Below, in pieces: positions 49,307-59,385 of a DNA stretch of 64,000 bases. The position numbers and the translations under genes were made by a program. Position 1 is the first letter of the stretch; the number at the start of each line of letters is the position of its first letter. The stretch lies in assembly GCF_000380005.1 (NCBI RefSeq), contig NZ_KB904188.1, positions 310,001 to 374,000 on the forward strand, read 5' to 3'. The notes beneath the pieces are model-generated. The model worked only from the letters and a program-made list of their open reading frames with translations. It searched no databases and was not told the origin of the DNA. This DNA comes from Streptococcus didelphis DSM 15616. Its GTDB lineage: Bacteria > Bacillota > Bacilli > Lactobacillales > Streptococcaceae.

Positions 49307-49315
49307 ATTATAACA
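49307..49315 (-). promoter_or_regulatory. Extended -10 promoter of the LtaS-like gene
   Basis: On the minus strand TGT-TATAAT, about 50 nt upstream of the GTG start; no clear -35. Confidence 0.5.
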
Positions 49316-49413
49316 AAAAATATGTGGTATTGCTCGCTATAAGTTCATATTTACTTGGAATTTTATCAGAGAAAATGCCTGTAAATATTGTAGTAGAGCT
49401 TTTTTAAATTTTT

Positions 49414-49422
49414 TGGTATAAT
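49414..49422 (+). promoter_or_regulatory. Extended -10 promoter of the methyltransferase gene
   Basis: TGG-TATAAT. Only 7 nt separate it from the ATG at 49430, so RNA would start at or next to the start codon (leaderless). Confidence 0.55.
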
Positions 49423-49429
49423 GTAAATT

Positions 49430-50587
49430 ATGAATAAACTCTACATTAATTCTTTTGTTGAAAAGAACTTATCTTCTGGGGTACAATTATTAGAAGAAAA
49501 AGATTTCTCCGATTTGGAAATTACAGATCAGTTGGTCCAGCTTTATTCAAAGAGAAAAGAAGTTATTGGAACGGCGTATCTTTCAAGGCAAAATAAGGGG
49601 ATTGGCTGGTTTCTTGGAGATAATATTGAGCAATTGAGCCTCTCTTATTTTAATACTCTTTTTCAAAATGCAAAAGAAAAAAGACAAGGTTTTATTAATA
49701 GTCAAGATACTACTGCTTACCGTTTATTTAATCAAGAAGGTGATAACTTTGGTGGCTTAACCATTGACTTTTATGGTGGCTATGCTTTGTTTTCTTGGTA
49801 TAATACATTTGTCTATCAACAAAGAGAACTTATTATTGAAGCTTTTCAAGAGGTCTATCCAGAAGTTTTAGGTGCTTTTGAAAAAATTCGCTTTAAGGGA
49901 CCTTCCTATGAGTCGGCTCATTTATATGGTCAAGTTGCCCCAGATACCTTTGAAATTCTAGAAAATGGTATTTCCTATCAGGTTTTCTTAAATGATGGTT
50001 TAATGACGGGTATCTTTCTTGATCAGCATAATGTTAGAAGAGAGCTAGCAGAAGGGCTAGCCGCTGGGAAAAGCTTATTAAATGTCTTTTCTTACACCGC
50101 AGCCTTTTCAGTAGCTGCAGCTATGGGTGGTGCTAGTCAAACGGTCTCGGTTGATTTAGCTAAACGATCGCGTGAGCTTTCAATAGCCCATTTTGAAAAA
50201 AATCATTTGGATGTAGCAAATCATCAGTTTCTTGTGATGGATGTTTTCGAATATTATAAGTATGCTAGAAGAAAAAAATTAAGTTTTGATATAATAGTTA
50301 TTGATCCACCTAGTTTTGCTAGAAATAAAAAGCAAACTTTTTCGGTTCTTAAAGACTATCATAAGTTAATTTCAGAATCTATTCAGATTTTAAATCCAAA
50401 TGGTATCATTATTGCATCAACAAATAGTGCAACTATGACAAGCCAACATTTCAAAAAACAAATTTTAAAAGGGCTAGGAGATAAGAAAGTGAAGGAAATG
50501 ACTTTACAACAACTTCCTAGTGATTTTACAATTAATAAAGCAGATGAAAAAAGTAATTATTTAAAAGTAATTACTTTGAAGGTATGA
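49430..50587 (+). CDS. RlmI-type class I rRNA methyltransferase
   Basis: 385-residue SAM-dependent methyltransferase of the COG1092 group (YccW/RlmI), which methylate C5 of cytosine in 23S rRNA in E. coli. An N-terminal PUA-like part, a linking domain with [20 protein letters not shown] motif I as [19 protein letters not shown] (about residue 220), and motif [13 protein letters not shown] (about 290). The rRNA site is not known for streptococci. No ribosome site is visible; its promoter lies 7 nt before the ATG. It overlaps the region before aroD by 4 nt. Confidence 0.82.
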   Translation: MNKLYINSFVEKNLSSGVQLLEEKDFSDLEITDQLVQLYSKRKEVIGTAYLSRQNKGIGWFLGDNIEQLSLSYFNTLFQNAKEKRQGFINSQDTTAYRLFNQEGDNFGGLTIDFYGGYALFSWYNTFVYQQRELIIEAFQEVYPEVLGAFEKIRFKGPSYESAHLYGQVAPDTFEILENGISYQVFLNDGLMTGIFLDQHNVRRELAEGLAAGKSLLNVFSYTAAFSVAAAMGGASQTVSVDLAKRSRELSIAHFEKNHLDVANHQFLVMDVFEYYKYARRKKLSFDIIVIDPPSFARNKKQTFSVLKDYHKLISESIQILNPNGIIIASTNSATMTSQHFKKQILKGLGDKKVKEMTLQQLPSDFTINKADEKSNYLKVITLKV

Positions 50588-50589
50588 AA

Positions 50590-51273
50590 ATGAAAATAGT
50601 AGCTTCGGTTATACCAAGAAATTTTGAGGAAGCACAGAATATTGATGTGTCAAAATATGATGGTGTTGATTTAATTGAATGGAGAGCAGACTTTTTAGCA
50701 AAGGAAGAAATCATTACTGTTGCTCCAGCAATATTTGAGAAATTTGCAGGTAGAGAAATCATCTTTACACTTCGTACGAGTCGAGAAGGTGGAAATATTG
50801 AACTATCAGATCAAGAGTATATCGCATTAATTAAAGAAATAAATGCCATTTATAATCCTGATTATATTGATTTTGAGTACTTCTCACATAAGGCTGTCTT
50901 CAATGAGATGCTGGATTTCCCTAATTTAGTTCTGTCCTACCACAATTTTAAAGAAACGCCTGAAAATTTAATGGAATCTTTTTCAGAGATGACCAAACTA
51001 GCTCCTAGAGTAGTTAAAATATTTGTAATGCCAAATAGTGAACAAGATGTCTTGAACCTAATGAATTATACTAGAGGCTTTAAAGCCCTTAATCCTGAAC
51101 AGACATATGCAACCATGTCTATGGGCAAACTAGGTAGGATTTCACGTATTGCCAGTGATATTATTGGTTCTTCCTGGATTTTTGTATCTATTGATAACAA
51201 TAGTAATGCCCCTGGCCAAATTTCTTTAAATGATATGAAAAAAATTATTGAAGTTCTGGATGCAGATTCCTAA
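50590..51273 (+). CDS. aroD: 3-dehydroquinate dehydratase, type I
   Basis: 227 residues; third step of the shikimate pathway. Type I enzyme with Schiff-base chemistry: the lysine in [10 protein letters not shown] and the catalytic histidine in LSYHNF are seen, plus the substrate-binding IEWRADF and TLRTSREGG. The ATG at 50590 is chosen because the ribosome site GAAGG lies 7 nt before it; ATG 50584 is too close. It starts at the end of the methyltransferase gene and is probably co-transcribed with it. Confidence 0.94.
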   Translation: MKIVASVIPRNFEEAQNIDVSKYDGVDLIEWRADFLAKEEIITVAPAIFEKFAGREIIFTLRTSREGGNIELSDQEYIALIKEINAIYNPDYIDFEYFSHKAVFNEMLDFPNLVLSYHNFKETPENLMESFSEMTKLAPRVVKIFVMPNSEQDVLNLMNYTRGFKALNPEQTYATMSMGKLGRISRIASDIIGSSWIFVSIDNNSNAPGQISLNDMKKIIEVLDADS

Positions 51274-51291
51274 ACACCCTATCATTAAGGT

Positions 51292-51339
51292 AAAAAGAAA
51301 CATTGTTCTAAAGGCTTTTAGGATGATGTTTTTCTTTTC
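51292..51339 (+). terminator. Possible terminator between aroD and aroC
   Basis: AAAAGAAACAT (51292-51303 region) can pair with ATGTTTTTCTTTT (51325-51339) with a small bulge, around an inner CTAAA/TTTAG stem. The pairing is A-T rich, so strength is uncertain. Confidence 0.45.
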
Positions 51340-51381
51340 GCTTCCATTTCAAAGATTTAATTGTCTAGTAAAGGAGTAGGT

Positions 51382-52548
51382 ATGAGATACTTAACAGCGG
51401 GTGAGTCACATGGACCTGCACTCACAGCTATTATAGAAGGTATTCCTTCGGGTTTAAGGCTTGAAAAGTCAGATATTGACAAGGAATTAAAGAGACGGCA
51501 AGGTGGCTATGGGAGAGGCGCCAGAATGGCTATTGAAGATGATAAGGTTATCATTTCTTCAGGTGTCAGACATGGAAAAACCACTGGTGCACCTATAACC
51601 TTGACGATTGTTAATAAAGATCATAATAAATGGCAAGACATTATGTCTATTGAAGAGTTAGATGATGCTATAAAACAAAAACGTAAGCTTATTCATCCAA
51701 GACCTGGTCATGCGGACCTTGTTGGAGGTATTAAGTATAGGTATGAGGATTTACGAAATTCCCTTGAGAGATCTTCTGCACGCGAAACAGCTATACGAGT
51801 GGCAATTGGTGCTCTAGCTAAAGTGATTTTAAGAGAATTATCTATTCATACTCTCAATCACATTCTGGTTTTTGGAGGTAAAACTATCCAGTTACCAGAA
51901 GAAGAGTCATTTGAAATGCTTCAGGAAAAAGCAATGGCTTCTGACTTGTCGATAGTCAATGAAGAGCAAGAAGAAGAAATCAAAGCCTACATTGATCAGA
52001 TAAAAAAAGAAGGTAATACCATCGGTGGTATCGTTAAAACTATCGTAGAGGGTGTACCAGCAGGGTTAGGTTCATTTGTTCATTGGGATAAAAAATTAGA
52101 TGGAAAAATTGCTCAAGCTGTTTTATCTATCAATGCTTTTAAGGGTGTTGAGTTTGGTAATGGCTTTCAAATGGGTTATCAAAAGGGCTCAGAGGTAATG
52201 GATGAGATTGTCTGGGATGCCCAAAAAGGCTATGCTAGAGCCAGCAATCATTTAGGAGGCTTTGAAGGTGGCGTTACAAATGGAGAAAATTTAGTAATCA
52301 AAGCCGTTATGAAACCTATTCCAACTCTTTATAAGCCTCTAAGATCAGTTAATATTGAAAACCATACTCCTTACAAAGCAACTGTTGAACGGTCTGATCC
52401 GACAGCACTTCCCGCAGCAGGGGTTATAATGGAAAATGTGATTGCAACTGTTATTCTTCAAGAGATATTAGAGAAATTCCCTTCAGATACTATGGTGGAT
52501 TTAAAAAAGGCTATGACTGATTATCGTAGCTATGTTAATGGTTATTAA
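51382..52548 (+). CDS. aroC: Chorismate synthase
   Basis: 388 residues, the family's usual length. FMN-dependent enzyme making chorismate, the branch point of aromatic metabolites. [20 protein letters not shown] (signature 1), the [11 protein letters not shown] loop, [23 protein letters not shown] and RSSARETA are present. Starts at the ATG at 51382 after AAGGAG (51371-51376); a TTG at 51361 would add seven odd residues. The pathway neighbours aroB and aroE are not in this window. Confidence 0.97.
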   Translation: MRYLTAGESHGPALTAIIEGIPSGLRLEKSDIDKELKRRQGGYGRGARMAIEDDKVIISSGVRHGKTTGAPITLTIVNKDHNKWQDIMSIEELDDAIKQKRKLIHPRPGHADLVGGIKYRYEDLRNSLERSSARETAIRVAIGALAKVILRELSIHTLNHILVFGGKTIQLPEEESFEMLQEKAMASDLSIVNEEQEEEIKAYIDQIKKEGNTIGGIVKTIVEGVPAGLGSFVHWDKKLDGKIAQAVLSINAFKGVEFGNGFQMGYQKGSEVMDEIVWDAQKGYARASNHLGGFEGGVTNGENLVIKAVMKPIPTLYKPLRSVNIENHTPYKATVERSDPTALPAAGVIMENVIATVILQEILEKFPSDTMVDLKKAMTDYRSYVNGY

Positions 52549-52569
52549 GAGACAAGAAACTCACTAATA

Positions 52570-52578
52570 TGGTATGAT
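52570..52578 (+). promoter_or_regulatory. Extended -10 promoter of the ylbF-like gene
   Basis: TGG-TATGAT, 43 nt before the ATG. Confidence 0.45.
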
Positions 52579-52620
52579 AAAAGCATCCTATAATATAAGA
52601 AAAAGTCTAAGGAGAAAGTT

Positions 52621-52959
52621 ATGTCCCAAGAAATTTATGACTATGCTAATAAAATTGAAAGAGCAATGCGAGCTCTACCAGAATACAAAACAGTAGAATC
52701 ATCAAAAGAAGCTATAAAAAATAATGAAGAAGCTAATGGTCTCTTTAATGAGTTTGTAGAGATGCAAGAAAAAATTCAAGGAATGATGCAAACAGGTCAA
52801 ATGCCCTCAACTGAAGAACAAGAAGCTATTGAAAGTTTAAGTAAAAAGATTGAGGCTAATCACCTTTTAAAAGCTTACTTTGATGCTCAACAAGCCTTGT
52901 CAGTATATGTTAGCGACATTGAACGCATTGTATTTGCACCTTTAAAAAATCTTATTTAA
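52621..52959 (+). CDS. YlbF/YmcA-family protein
   Basis: 112 residues, all-helical, no membrane part. Matches the YlbF/YmcA family ([18 protein letters not shown] start; [44 protein letters not shown] end). In Bacillus, YlbF-YmcA-YaaT form a complex that adjusts RNase Y cleavage; the streptococcal role is not established. Start ATG after AAGGAG. A good terminator follows. Confidence 0.85.
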   Translation: MSQEIYDYANKIERAMRALPEYKTVESSKEAIKNNEEANGLFNEFVEMQEKIQGMMQTGQMPSTEEQEAIESLSKKIEANHLLKAYFDAQQALSVYVSDIERIVFAPLKNLI

Positions 52960-52967
52960 GCTTTGCA

Positions 52968-53000
52968 AGAGATTCCACTGAGAAGACGGAATCTCTTTTT
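52968..53000 (+). terminator. Terminator after the ylbF-like gene
   Basis: AGAGATTCC / GGAATCTCT (9 bp perfect), 11-nt loop, TTTTT. Confidence 0.85.
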
Positions 53001-53017
53001 ATCTGCAATTTATATTC

Positions 53018-53046
53018 TTGAGGCTATACTTATTTTATGATACATT
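53018..53046 (+). promoter_or_regulatory. Promoter of gor
   Basis: TTGAGG, 17-nt spacer, TACATT with TGA before it. An alternative TATACT lies at 53025. Confidence 0.5.
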
Positions 53047-53074
53047 AATAGCAAGAAAGGTAAGGTTTATCATA

Positions 53075-54424
53075 ATGAAAACATATGATTATATTGTTAT
53101 TGGTGGAGGAAGTGCAGGTATTGCATCGGCAAACCGCGCAGCCATGAATGGTGCTAAGGTATTACTAATAGAAGCTAGGGAAATTGGTGGTACCTGTGTT
53201 AATTTAGGTTGTGTCCCTAAAAAAGTGATGTGGTACGGAGCACAAATTTCAGATACTATTAATCATTATGCTAGAGCTTACGGGTTTGACATTGAACAAA
53301 AAGACTTCCATTTCAAGACCTTAAAAGAGAACAGGCAAGCATATATTGACCGTATCCATGCTTCTTATAACAAAAGCTTTGAAAACAACGGTGTTACGGT
53401 AGTAAAAGGCTATGCTAAATTTATTGATTCTCATCAAGTAGAAGTTGATGATGAAACGTATCATGCTCCTCATATCTTGATTGCAACAGGTGGCCATCCA
53501 ATTGTACCTGACCTTCCAGGAGCCGAGCATGGGATTACTTCAGATGGTTTTTTTGGTTTAGATGCTATCCCTAAACGAACTGCTATTGTAGGAGCAGGCT
53601 ATATTGCTGTGGAAATTGCAGGGCTGATGCATTCATTAGGTTCTGAAACACACCTAGTGGTAAGACATGATAGGCCCTTGAGAACCTTTGATAAGGATAT
53701 CGTTGAAACCTTGGTTAAGGAAATGGAAAAAGACGGTCCTCAACTACATCCCTTTACAGATGTCGAAAAAGTTGACAAAAATCACGATAAATCCTTAAGT
53801 ATTTACTTTAAAGATGGTGATAAGCTTGAAGTTGATCAGCTTATCTGGGCTATTGGAAGAAAAGCTAATACCAAGGGATTTGGTTTAGAAAAGCTTGATA
53901 TCACGTTAAATGCTAAGGGCTACATAGAAACAGATGAATATGAAAACACATCAGTAGAAGGCCTTTATGCTGTAGGAGATATTAATGGGAAATTGGCTCT
54001 AACTCCTGTTGCTATAGCGGCAGGCAGAAGACTATCTGAACGTCTATTTAATGGTAAAAAAGAAGAAAAACTAGACTACAGTAATGTAGCAACCGTTGTT
54101 TTTAGTCATCCAGCTATTGGCTCGGTTGGTTTAACAGAAGATCAGGCTATCAAACAATTTGGCAAGGAAAACATTAAAGTATACCAGTCAGAATTCACAT
54201 CAATGTTTACTGCTATAACAGATTACAAGCAAGTTTGTAAGATGAAATTAATTACAAAGGGTGTAGAAGAAAAAATAGTTGGTCTACACGGTATTGGTCA
54301 CGGTGTGGATGAAATGATTCAGGGATTTGCTGTTGCAATTAAGATGGGTGCTACCAAAGCTGACTTTGATAATACAGTCGCTATTCATCCAACTGGTTCA
54401 GAAGAATTCGTCACAATGAGATAA
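53075..54424 (+). CDS. gor: Glutathione-disulfide reductase
   Basis: 449-residue FAD/NADPH flavoenzyme. FAD motif [15 protein letters not shown], redox-active disulfide [13 protein letters not shown] (C41, C46), NADPH motif [13 protein letters not shown] with following basic residues (VRHDRPLR), second FAD motif [11 protein letters not shown], and the dimer-interface [12 protein letters not shown] with the catalytic His-Glu pair. Keeps glutathione reduced in the cytoplasm, important because streptococci lack catalase. Starts at the ATG at 53075; an upstream in-frame ATG at 53018-53060 would run through the promoter. Confidence 0.95.
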   Translation: MKTYDYIVIGGGSAGIASANRAAMNGAKVLLIEAREIGGTCVNLGCVPKKVMWYGAQISDTINHYARAYGFDIEQKDFHFKTLKENRQAYIDRIHASYNKSFENNGVTVVKGYAKFIDSHQVEVDDETYHAPHILIATGGHPIVPDLPGAEHGITSDGFFGLDAIPKRTAIVGAGYIAVEIAGLMHSLGSETHLVVRHDRPLRTFDKDIVETLVKEMEKDGPQLHPFTDVEKVDKNHDKSLSIYFKDGDKLEVDQLIWAIGRKANTKGFGLEKLDITLNAKGYIETDEYENTSVEGLYAVGDINGKLALTPVAIAAGRRLSERLFNGKKEEKLDYSNVATVVFSHPAIGSVGLTEDQAIKQFGKENIKVYQSEFTSMFTAITDYKQVCKMKLITKGVEEKIVGLHGIGHGVDEMIQGFAVAIKMGATKADFDNTVAIHPTGSEEFVTMR

Positions 54425-54450
54425 TAAAAAGAGGTTGAGACTGATTAAAG

Positions 54451-54512
54451 AAAAAGCCAACACAATAGGCTTCTGAATGCCAGAATGCTTATAGTGTTGG
54501 TTTTTTATATTT
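54451..54512. terminator. Bidirectional terminator between gor and the convergent gene
   Basis: AAAAAGCCAACAC...GGC pairs with GC...GTGTTGGTTTTTT (left arm 54451-54470, right arm 54487-54506). Long stem with T-runs suitable in both directions. Confidence 0.7.
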
Positions 54513-54551
54513 GAGGTAAGCTTTGATTCTGTTCTCTTTATTTTTGAGTAA

Positions 54552-54977
54552 TTAAGGATTTGGTAGGCTACTATCAGGGTTAGTATTTTGACTGGTTGAA
54601 GGAATGACATTTTGATCAGAAGGACTTGTGGAAGGATTAACGATCTCTGAACTTTGGCTAGTTTTGCTAGAAGGGTCTGGATTATAGGAACTATTTTCGC
54701 TAGCCTTTGTAGTATCGTTATTAGTATTTGAAGAAGTGTCTTTTTCAATGATTTTGACAATTGTTGAGGATGTTTTAGTATTTGAATCTTCTTTTTTGGA
54801 ACCATTTTCTGGATGTAGGGCTCTAGTAATAGTAATGGTTGCTACAATAATACTTAAAATACTACCTACTAAAGCAACTGTTTTTTGAAGAGCCGTTAAA
54901 CCAGTTTTAATATGTTCTGTTGGGACAGCCTTGTTGCTATCTTTTGTTTTATTTTTTCTAGAATATTGTGATGTCAT
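54552..54977 (-). CDS. Small Ser/Thr/Asn-rich membrane protein, unknown function
   Basis: 141 residues: a basic N-terminus (about 1-22), an amphipathic-to-hydrophobic stretch with one membrane helix (about 30-54), and an outside tail of about 85 residues rich in Ser, Thr, Asn, Pro and Gln with no fold and no LPxTG. I do not recognise it securely; similar one-helix proteins occur in pyogenic streptococci (possibly the DUF6556 group). The low-complexity tail looks like a wall-spanning stalk. Alone on the minus strand between gor and the cysteine desulfurase gene. Confidence 0.6.
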   Translation of the reverse strand: MTSQYSRKNKTKDSNKAVPTEHIKTGLTALQKTVALVGSILSIIVATITITRALHPENGSKKEDSNTKTSSTIVKIIEKDTSSNTNNDTTKASENSSYNPDPSSKTSQSSEIVNPSTSPSDQNVIPSTSQNTNPDSSLPNP

Positions 54978-55147
54978 TATTAGGCCTCATTAATTTTACT
55001 TATTTATAGGTGAAAACTTTACAGCAATTAACTAAAAAGTTCATTATATAGTATAAGCTTGAAATCTATCTAAGTCAAAGATTTACCGTAGAAACTTCTT
55101 CCTTCATAAGGGCTAAGCGCTAGTGACTAGGGATAAAACCAGCTTCT

Positions 55148-55176
55148 TTTTCATTTAAAGCATTTTGTGTTACAAT
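55148..55176 (+). promoter_or_regulatory. Promoter of the desulfurase-thiI operon
   Basis: TTTTCA, 17-nt spacer, TACAAT with TGT before it. Confidence 0.55.
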
Positions 55177-55205
55177 AAAGTATTGAGTAAAAATGAGGAT
55201 AACTA

Positions 55206-56348
55206 ATGATATACTTTGATAATTCTGCAACTACCATACCCTACAGTCAAGCTTTATTGACTTATCAGGAAGTTGCAACTAAAATTTTTGGAAATCCATC
55301 TAGCCTCCATCAATTAGGAACAAATGCTAGCCGCATTTTACAAGCGTCTAGAAAGCAAATTGCGAATTTGTTAAATTGTCAGGAAGATGAGATTTTTTTT
55401 ACCTCAGGTGGAACTGAAAGTGACAACTGGGCTCTTAAAGGAACAGCTTTTGAAAAGTCTTCTTTTGGTAAGCACATTATTATTTCTGATATTGAACATC
55501 CCGCTGTTAAAGAAAGTGCACAGTGGTTACAAAAAAATGGCTTTGACCTTAGCTTTGCACCAGTAAATGAAAAGGGATTTGTCGATACTAAAAAATTAGC
55601 AGAACTAATCAGAAAAGATACCATTTTGGTCTCCATTATGGCTCTTAATAATGAAATTGGTTCAGTTCAGCCTATAAAAGAAATCTCAGACTTATTAGCT
55701 GATAAATTAGGTATTTCTTTCCATGTTGATGCCGTTCAAGCTATTGGAAAAATTCCTCTTGAATCCTTTATGACAGAAAGAGTTGATTTAGCCTCATTTT
55801 CTGGTCATAAATTCCATGCTGTTAGAGGCGTGGGAATTCTCTATAAAAAAAGGGGGAAAAGAATTAATTCGTTACTCCATGGGGGAGGCCAAGAATATAA
55901 TCAACGCTCTACAACAGAAAACCTTCCAGCTATAGCTAGTATGGCTAAGGCTTTACGGATAACTTGTGAAAATGAAGAGCAAGATACTAAAAAAATGAGG
56001 GCAATGAAAGAAGTTATCTATAATGCTCTTAAAGATTATCAAGATGTATATCTTTTTTCAGATTTAGAAGGCTTTGCACCTCATATTCTAACTTTTGGGA
56101 TTAAGGGTGTACGTGGAGAAGTCCTTGTACATGCCTTTGAAAATCATTCCATTTATATTTCAACGACCAGTGCCTGTTCTTCTAAAGCAGGAAAACCAGC
56201 TGGAACGCTTTTATCCATGGGAGTAGACCTCAAGAAAGCTCAAACCGCAGTTCGTATCAGTTTAGGTGCTGATAATGATATGGGAGAAGTCGAACAATTC
56301 TTAACCTTATTTAAACAAATTTATCAAAAAACAAAGAAAGTCAGATAA
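55206..56348 (+). CDS. Cysteine desulfurase (NifS/IscS family) for tRNA thiolation
   Basis: 380-residue PLP enzyme that takes sulfur from cysteine. PLP lysine K202 in [11 protein letters not shown], His in VDAVQAIGK region, and active Cys C324 in TSACSSKAG. Starts [11 protein letters not shown] as usual. Its position 1 nt before thiI matches the Bacillus NifZ-ThiI pair, so it most likely hands persulfide to ThiI for 4-thiouridine rather than serving general Fe-S assembly (an inference from context). Confidence 0.92.
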   Translation: MIYFDNSATTIPYSQALLTYQEVATKIFGNPSSLHQLGTNASRILQASRKQIANLLNCQEDEIFFTSGGTESDNWALKGTAFEKSSFGKHIIISDIEHPAVKESAQWLQKNGFDLSFAPVNEKGFVDTKKLAELIRKDTILVSIMALNNEIGSVQPIKEISDLLADKLGISFHVDAVQAIGKIPLESFMTERVDLASFSGHKFHAVRGVGILYKKRGKRINSLLHGGGQEYNQRSTTENLPAIASMAKALRITCENEEQDTKKMRAMKEVIYNALKDYQDVYLFSDLEGFAPHILTFGIKGVRGEVLVHAFENHSIYISTTSACSSKAGKPAGTLLSMGVDLKKAQTAVRISLGADNDMGEVEQFLTLFKQIYQKTKKVR

Positions 56349-56349
56349 A

Positions 56350-57564
56350 ATGCAATATTCAGAAATAATGGTTCGCCACGGTGAATTATCAACTAAAGGA
56401 AAAAATCGCATGCGATTTATTACGAAATTAAAGCGTAACATAGAAGATGTTCTAGCTATTTATCCTAATGTCGCTGTACGTTCAGATAGAGATAGGACCC
56501 ATGTTTTGCTTAATGGAACTGATTACGAACCGGTACTTGAGTCTTTAAAGTTAGTTTTTGGTATCCAGGCCCTCTCTCCTGTCTATAAAATTGAAAAAAG
56601 TGTTCCTGACCTGATTGCTGCAGTTCAAACGATAATGACAGACCTATATTATGATGGCTTAAGCTTTAAGATTTCAAGTAAACGCAGTGACCATCAGTTT
56701 GAATTAGATAGTCGAGATTTAAATCAAACTTTGGGAGGAGCTGTTTTTGAGGCATTACCCAAGATTAAAGCCCAAATGAAGAATCCTGATATTAACTTAA
56801 AAGTTGAAATTCGTGATGAGGCTGCTTATATATCACATGAAGATATAAAAGGAGCAGGAGGCTTACCTGTAGGCACTTCTGGAAAAGGTATGCTTATGTT
56901 ATCAGGGGGGATTGATTCCCCTGTAGCAGGTTATCTGTCTTTAAAAAGGGGTATGGACATAGAAGCAGTCCACTTTGCCAGTCCACCTTATACCAGCCCT
57001 GGTGCCTTAAAGAAGGCTCAAGATTTAACGCAAGCACTCACACGTTTTGGAGGAAATATTCAATTTATTGAAGTTCCCTTTACTGAAATACAAGAAGAGA
57101 TAAAAAGCAAGGCTCCTGAGGCCTATTTAATGACTCTGACTCGTCGTTTTATGATGCGGATTACAGATGCTTTAAGGGAAAAACGTGCTGCCTTAGTCAT
57201 TATCAATGGGGAGAGTCTGGGACAGGTTGCGAGCCAAACCCTTGAGAGCATGCAAGCTATAAATGCAGTGACTTCTACACCAATTATAAGACCAGTTGTA
57301 ACCATGGATAAGCTAGAAATTATTGATATTGCTCAAAAAATTAATACTTTTGATATTTCCATTCAGCCATTTGAAGATTGCTGCACCATTTTTGCTCCAG
57401 ACCGCCCAAAAACAAATCCTAAATTAGCCAATGTGGAAAAATATGAAGAACGCTTTGATATTGAAGGACTTGTTCAAAGAGCAGTTGAGGGTGTGATAAT
57501 TACTGAAATTACGCCTGATAGTAAAGAGGATACAATTTCAGAACTGATTAATGATATTCTCTAA
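56350..57564 (+). CDS. thiI: tRNA 4-thiouridine synthetase ThiI
   Basis: 404 residues: N-terminal ferredoxin-like and THUMP RNA-binding domains (about 1-165), then the PP-loop ATPase domain with [11 protein letters not shown] (about 184) that adenylates U8 of tRNA. There is no C-terminal rhodanese domain, as is normal in Gram-positives; sulfur comes from the desulfurase upstream. The conserved Cys in DCCTIFAP is present. One base separates it from the preceding stop. Confidence 0.95.
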   Translation: MQYSEIMVRHGELSTKGKNRMRFITKLKRNIEDVLAIYPNVAVRSDRDRTHVLLNGTDYEPVLESLKLVFGIQALSPVYKIEKSVPDLIAAVQTIMTDLYYDGLSFKISSKRSDHQFELDSRDLNQTLGGAVFEALPKIKAQMKNPDINLKVEIRDEAAYISHEDIKGAGGLPVGTSGKGMLMLSGGIDSPVAGYLSLKRGMDIEAVHFASPPYTSPGALKKAQDLTQALTRFGGNIQFIEVPFTEIQEEIKSKAPEAYLMTLTRRFMMRITDALREKRAALVIINGESLGQVASQTLESMQAINAVTSTPIIRPVVTMDKLEIIDIAQKINTFDISIQPFEDCCTIFAPDRPKTNPKLANVEKYEERFDIEGLVQRAVEGVIITEITPDSKEDTISELINDIL

Positions 57565-57591
57565 AAAGGTTTCCGTAAGGAAATCTTTTTT
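57564..57591 (+). terminator. Terminator after thiI
   Basis: AAGGTTTCC / GGAAATCTT (one G-T pair), loop GTAA, T-run. Confidence 0.8.
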
Positions 57592-57616
57592 TCTACTAAA
57601 AATGAAACTTGAAAAA

Positions 57617-57625
57617 TGGTATAAT
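57617..57625 (+). promoter_or_regulatory. Extended -10 promoter of the CapA-like gene
   Basis: TGG-TATAAT, 22 nt before the TTG start. Confidence 0.55.
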
Positions 57626-57647
57626 AACAAAAAAAGGGGGTCTAGCT

Positions 57648-58844
57648 TTGAATAATGATGTTATAATAAAAAAAATAATTACTTTTGTCATAAGTCTTAT
57701 GGTTGCAATTCTTATTTTTTCACTGCTCTATGATTTTTTTGGCTTTCAGAGAAAAGATACCCTTGCTAAGGATACCTTAGATAAGTCTTCCGTCAAAACT
57801 GCTAGAATTGTTGCTAATGGGGATATTCTCATACATGATGTTCTTTATACTAGTGCAGAAAAGGCTGATGGTATCTATGATTTCAACCCTTACTTTGAAT
57901 ATGTTAAAGATAGAATTTCTAAAGCAGATTTAGCCATTGGAGATTACGAAGGTACTATTAGTTCAGAATATCCTTTAGCAGGTTATCCCCTTTTTAATGC
58001 CCCAAAGGAAATAGCTAGAGCTATAAAAAATGCGGGTTATGACCTTGTTGATTTAGCCCATAACCATATTCTTGATTCTGGACTCGCTGGCGCTATCAAT
58101 ACAAAAAAGACATTTGCAAATCTTGGTATTGATAGTATTGGAATTTATGAAAAGAATCGTCAAAAAGAAGATTTCTTAATTAAAAAGGTTAATGGTATAA
58201 AAATTGCTATTTTAGGGTATTCTTATGGTTACAATGGGATGGAAAGTAATCTTACAGAAGAAGATTATCAGAAACATATGTCAGATTTTGACAAAGATAA
58301 AATGGAAGCTGAAATAAAAAAAGCTGAAAAATTGGCTGATATTACAATTGTCATGCCGCAATCCGGCATAGAATATGCTTTAGAACCTACAAAAGAACAA
58401 AAAGAACTCTATCAATCTATGGTTGATTGGGGAGCAGATATTATTCTTGGAGGTCACCCTCATGTGGTTGAACCAGCGCAAATCATCAAAAAAGATAATA
58501 CTAAAAAATTCATTATTTATTCTATGGGTAACTTTATTTCTAACCAAAGATATGAAACAGTAGGTGATGTTTGGACAGAACGAGGTCTTTTGATGGATAT
58601 GATAATTGAAAAAAGAGGAAAGAAGACACTTATAAAAGAAGTTAAGGCTCACCCAACTATGGTCGTAGCTAAACCAAAAGGAATATATAGTAAAGAAGGT
58701 TACCAACTTTATAATTACCGGACCCTAGTTTTAGAGGACTTTATAAAAGGTGGTAAATTCAGAGATAAAATAGATAAAGATATTCAAGAAAAAGTAGATC
58801 TAGCCTATCAGGAAATGAATGACCATGTTAATCTCAATTGGTAA
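57648..58844 (+). CDS. CapA/PgsA-type metallophosphatase-like surface protein
   Basis: 398 residues from a TTG at 57648, seven bases after AAAAGGGGG. One N-terminal signal anchor (about 9-30), then an extracellular domain of the CapA family (poly-gamma-glutamate synthesis, calcineurin-like fold): RIVANGDILIHD, GDYEGTIS, LAHNHILDSG, GGHPHVVEP and YSMGNFISNQ provide the expected metal ligands. No capB/capC/pgs genes are nearby, so polyglutamate synthesis is unlikely; a role in wall polymer metabolism is only a guess. Single-gene unit with terminators on both sides. Confidence 0.8.
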   Translation: MNNDVIIKKIITFVISLMVAILIFSLLYDFFGFQRKDTLAKDTLDKSSVKTARIVANGDILIHDVLYTSAEKADGIYDFNPYFEYVKDRISKADLAIGDYEGTISSEYPLAGYPLFNAPKEIARAIKNAGYDLVDLAHNHILDSGLAGAINTKKTFANLGIDSIGIYEKNRQKEDFLIKKVNGIKIAILGYSYGYNGMESNLTEEDYQKHMSDFDKDKMEAEIKKAEKLADITIVMPQSGIEYALEPTKEQKELYQSMVDWGADIILGGHPHVVEPAQIIKKDNTKKFIIYSMGNFISNQRYETVGDVWTERGLLMDMIIEKRGKKTLIKEVKAHPTMVVAKPKGIYSKEGYQLYNYRTLVLEDFIKGGKFRDKIDKDIQEKVDLAYQEMNDHVNLNW

Positions 58845-58876
58845 AAGTAGTTCGCTTTTTGGGAGCTACTTTTTTA
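58843..58876 (+). terminator. Terminator after the CapA-like gene
   Basis: AAAAGTAG...GCTACTTTTTT: an 8-9 bp stem beginning at the stop codon, followed by T. Confidence 0.75.
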
Positions 58877-58905
58877 ATAAAAGTTATAAAAAAACAGTAA
58901 AGTAC

Positions 58906-58933
58906 TTGCTTAATAAGGAAATAGTGTTATAAT
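58906..58933 (+). promoter_or_regulatory. Promoter of rplU-prp-rpmA
   Basis: TTGCTT, 16-nt spacer, TATAAT. Confidence 0.7.
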
Positions 58934-58939
58934 TGTAAT

Positions 58940-59049
58940 GTTGACTATATGCACATCCTGTGCAACCGCGCGAACATCGTAACTAAGTAGATAATATCTC
59001 ACGATGAGAGGCGAGTCTTCACAGAGGGAAACCTCATAAAAAACTATAT
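58940..59049 (+). promoter_or_regulatory. L21 leader upstream of rplU
   Basis: Structured leader with three hairpins: TGCACA/TGTGCA near 58950-58964, CATCGT (58975-58980) / ACGATG (59001-59006), and GAGG-GAAA-CCTC (59024-59035), a GNRA tetraloop. Position and layout agree with the Firmicute L21 leader, thought to mediate autoregulation by L21. There is no terminator in it, so control would be on translation or stability. Confidence 0.75.
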
Positions 59050-59061
59050 AGGAGGTGCATC

Positions 59062-59376
59062 ATGAGCACATACGCAATCATCAAAACTGGTGGAAAACAA
59101 GTTAAAGTTGAAGTAGGTCAAGCTATCTACGTTGAGAAAATTGACGCTGAAGCTGGCGCAGAAGTAACTTTTAACGAAGTTGTTCTTGTAGGTGGTGACA
59201 AAACTGTGGTTGGTACTCCACTTGTTGAAGGAGCTACTGTAGTTGGAACTGTTGAAAAACAAGGTAAACAGAAAAAAGTTGTTACTTTTAAATACAAACC
59301 TAAAAAAGGTAGCCACCGTAAACAAGGTCATCGTCAACCTTATACTAAAGTTGTCATCGACTCAATCAAGGCTTAA
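59062..59376 (+). CDS. rplU: 50S ribosomal protein L21
   Basis: 104 residues beginning [20 protein letters not shown] and ending with the basic [20 protein letters not shown] segment. Strong site TAGGAGGTG. First gene of rplU-prp-rpmA. Confidence 0.98.
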   Translation: MSTYAIIKTGGKQVKVEVGQAIYVEKIDAEAGAEVTFNEVVLVGGDKTVVGTPLVEGATVVGTVEKQGKQKKVVTFKYKPKKGSHRKQGHRQPYTKVVIDSIKA

Positions 59377-59385
59377 TTTTATATT

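Noticed and set aside
54398-54805. A second minus-strand frame overlapping the Ser/Thr-rich membrane protein
   Set aside because: It runs through the gor terminator and lacks a start signal; the 54552-54977 frame has a membrane helix and a sensible composition.
59044-59337. Minus-strand reading opposite rplU
   Set aside because: Low-complexity product (Asn/Phe/Ser-rich), opposite a conserved ribosomal gene.
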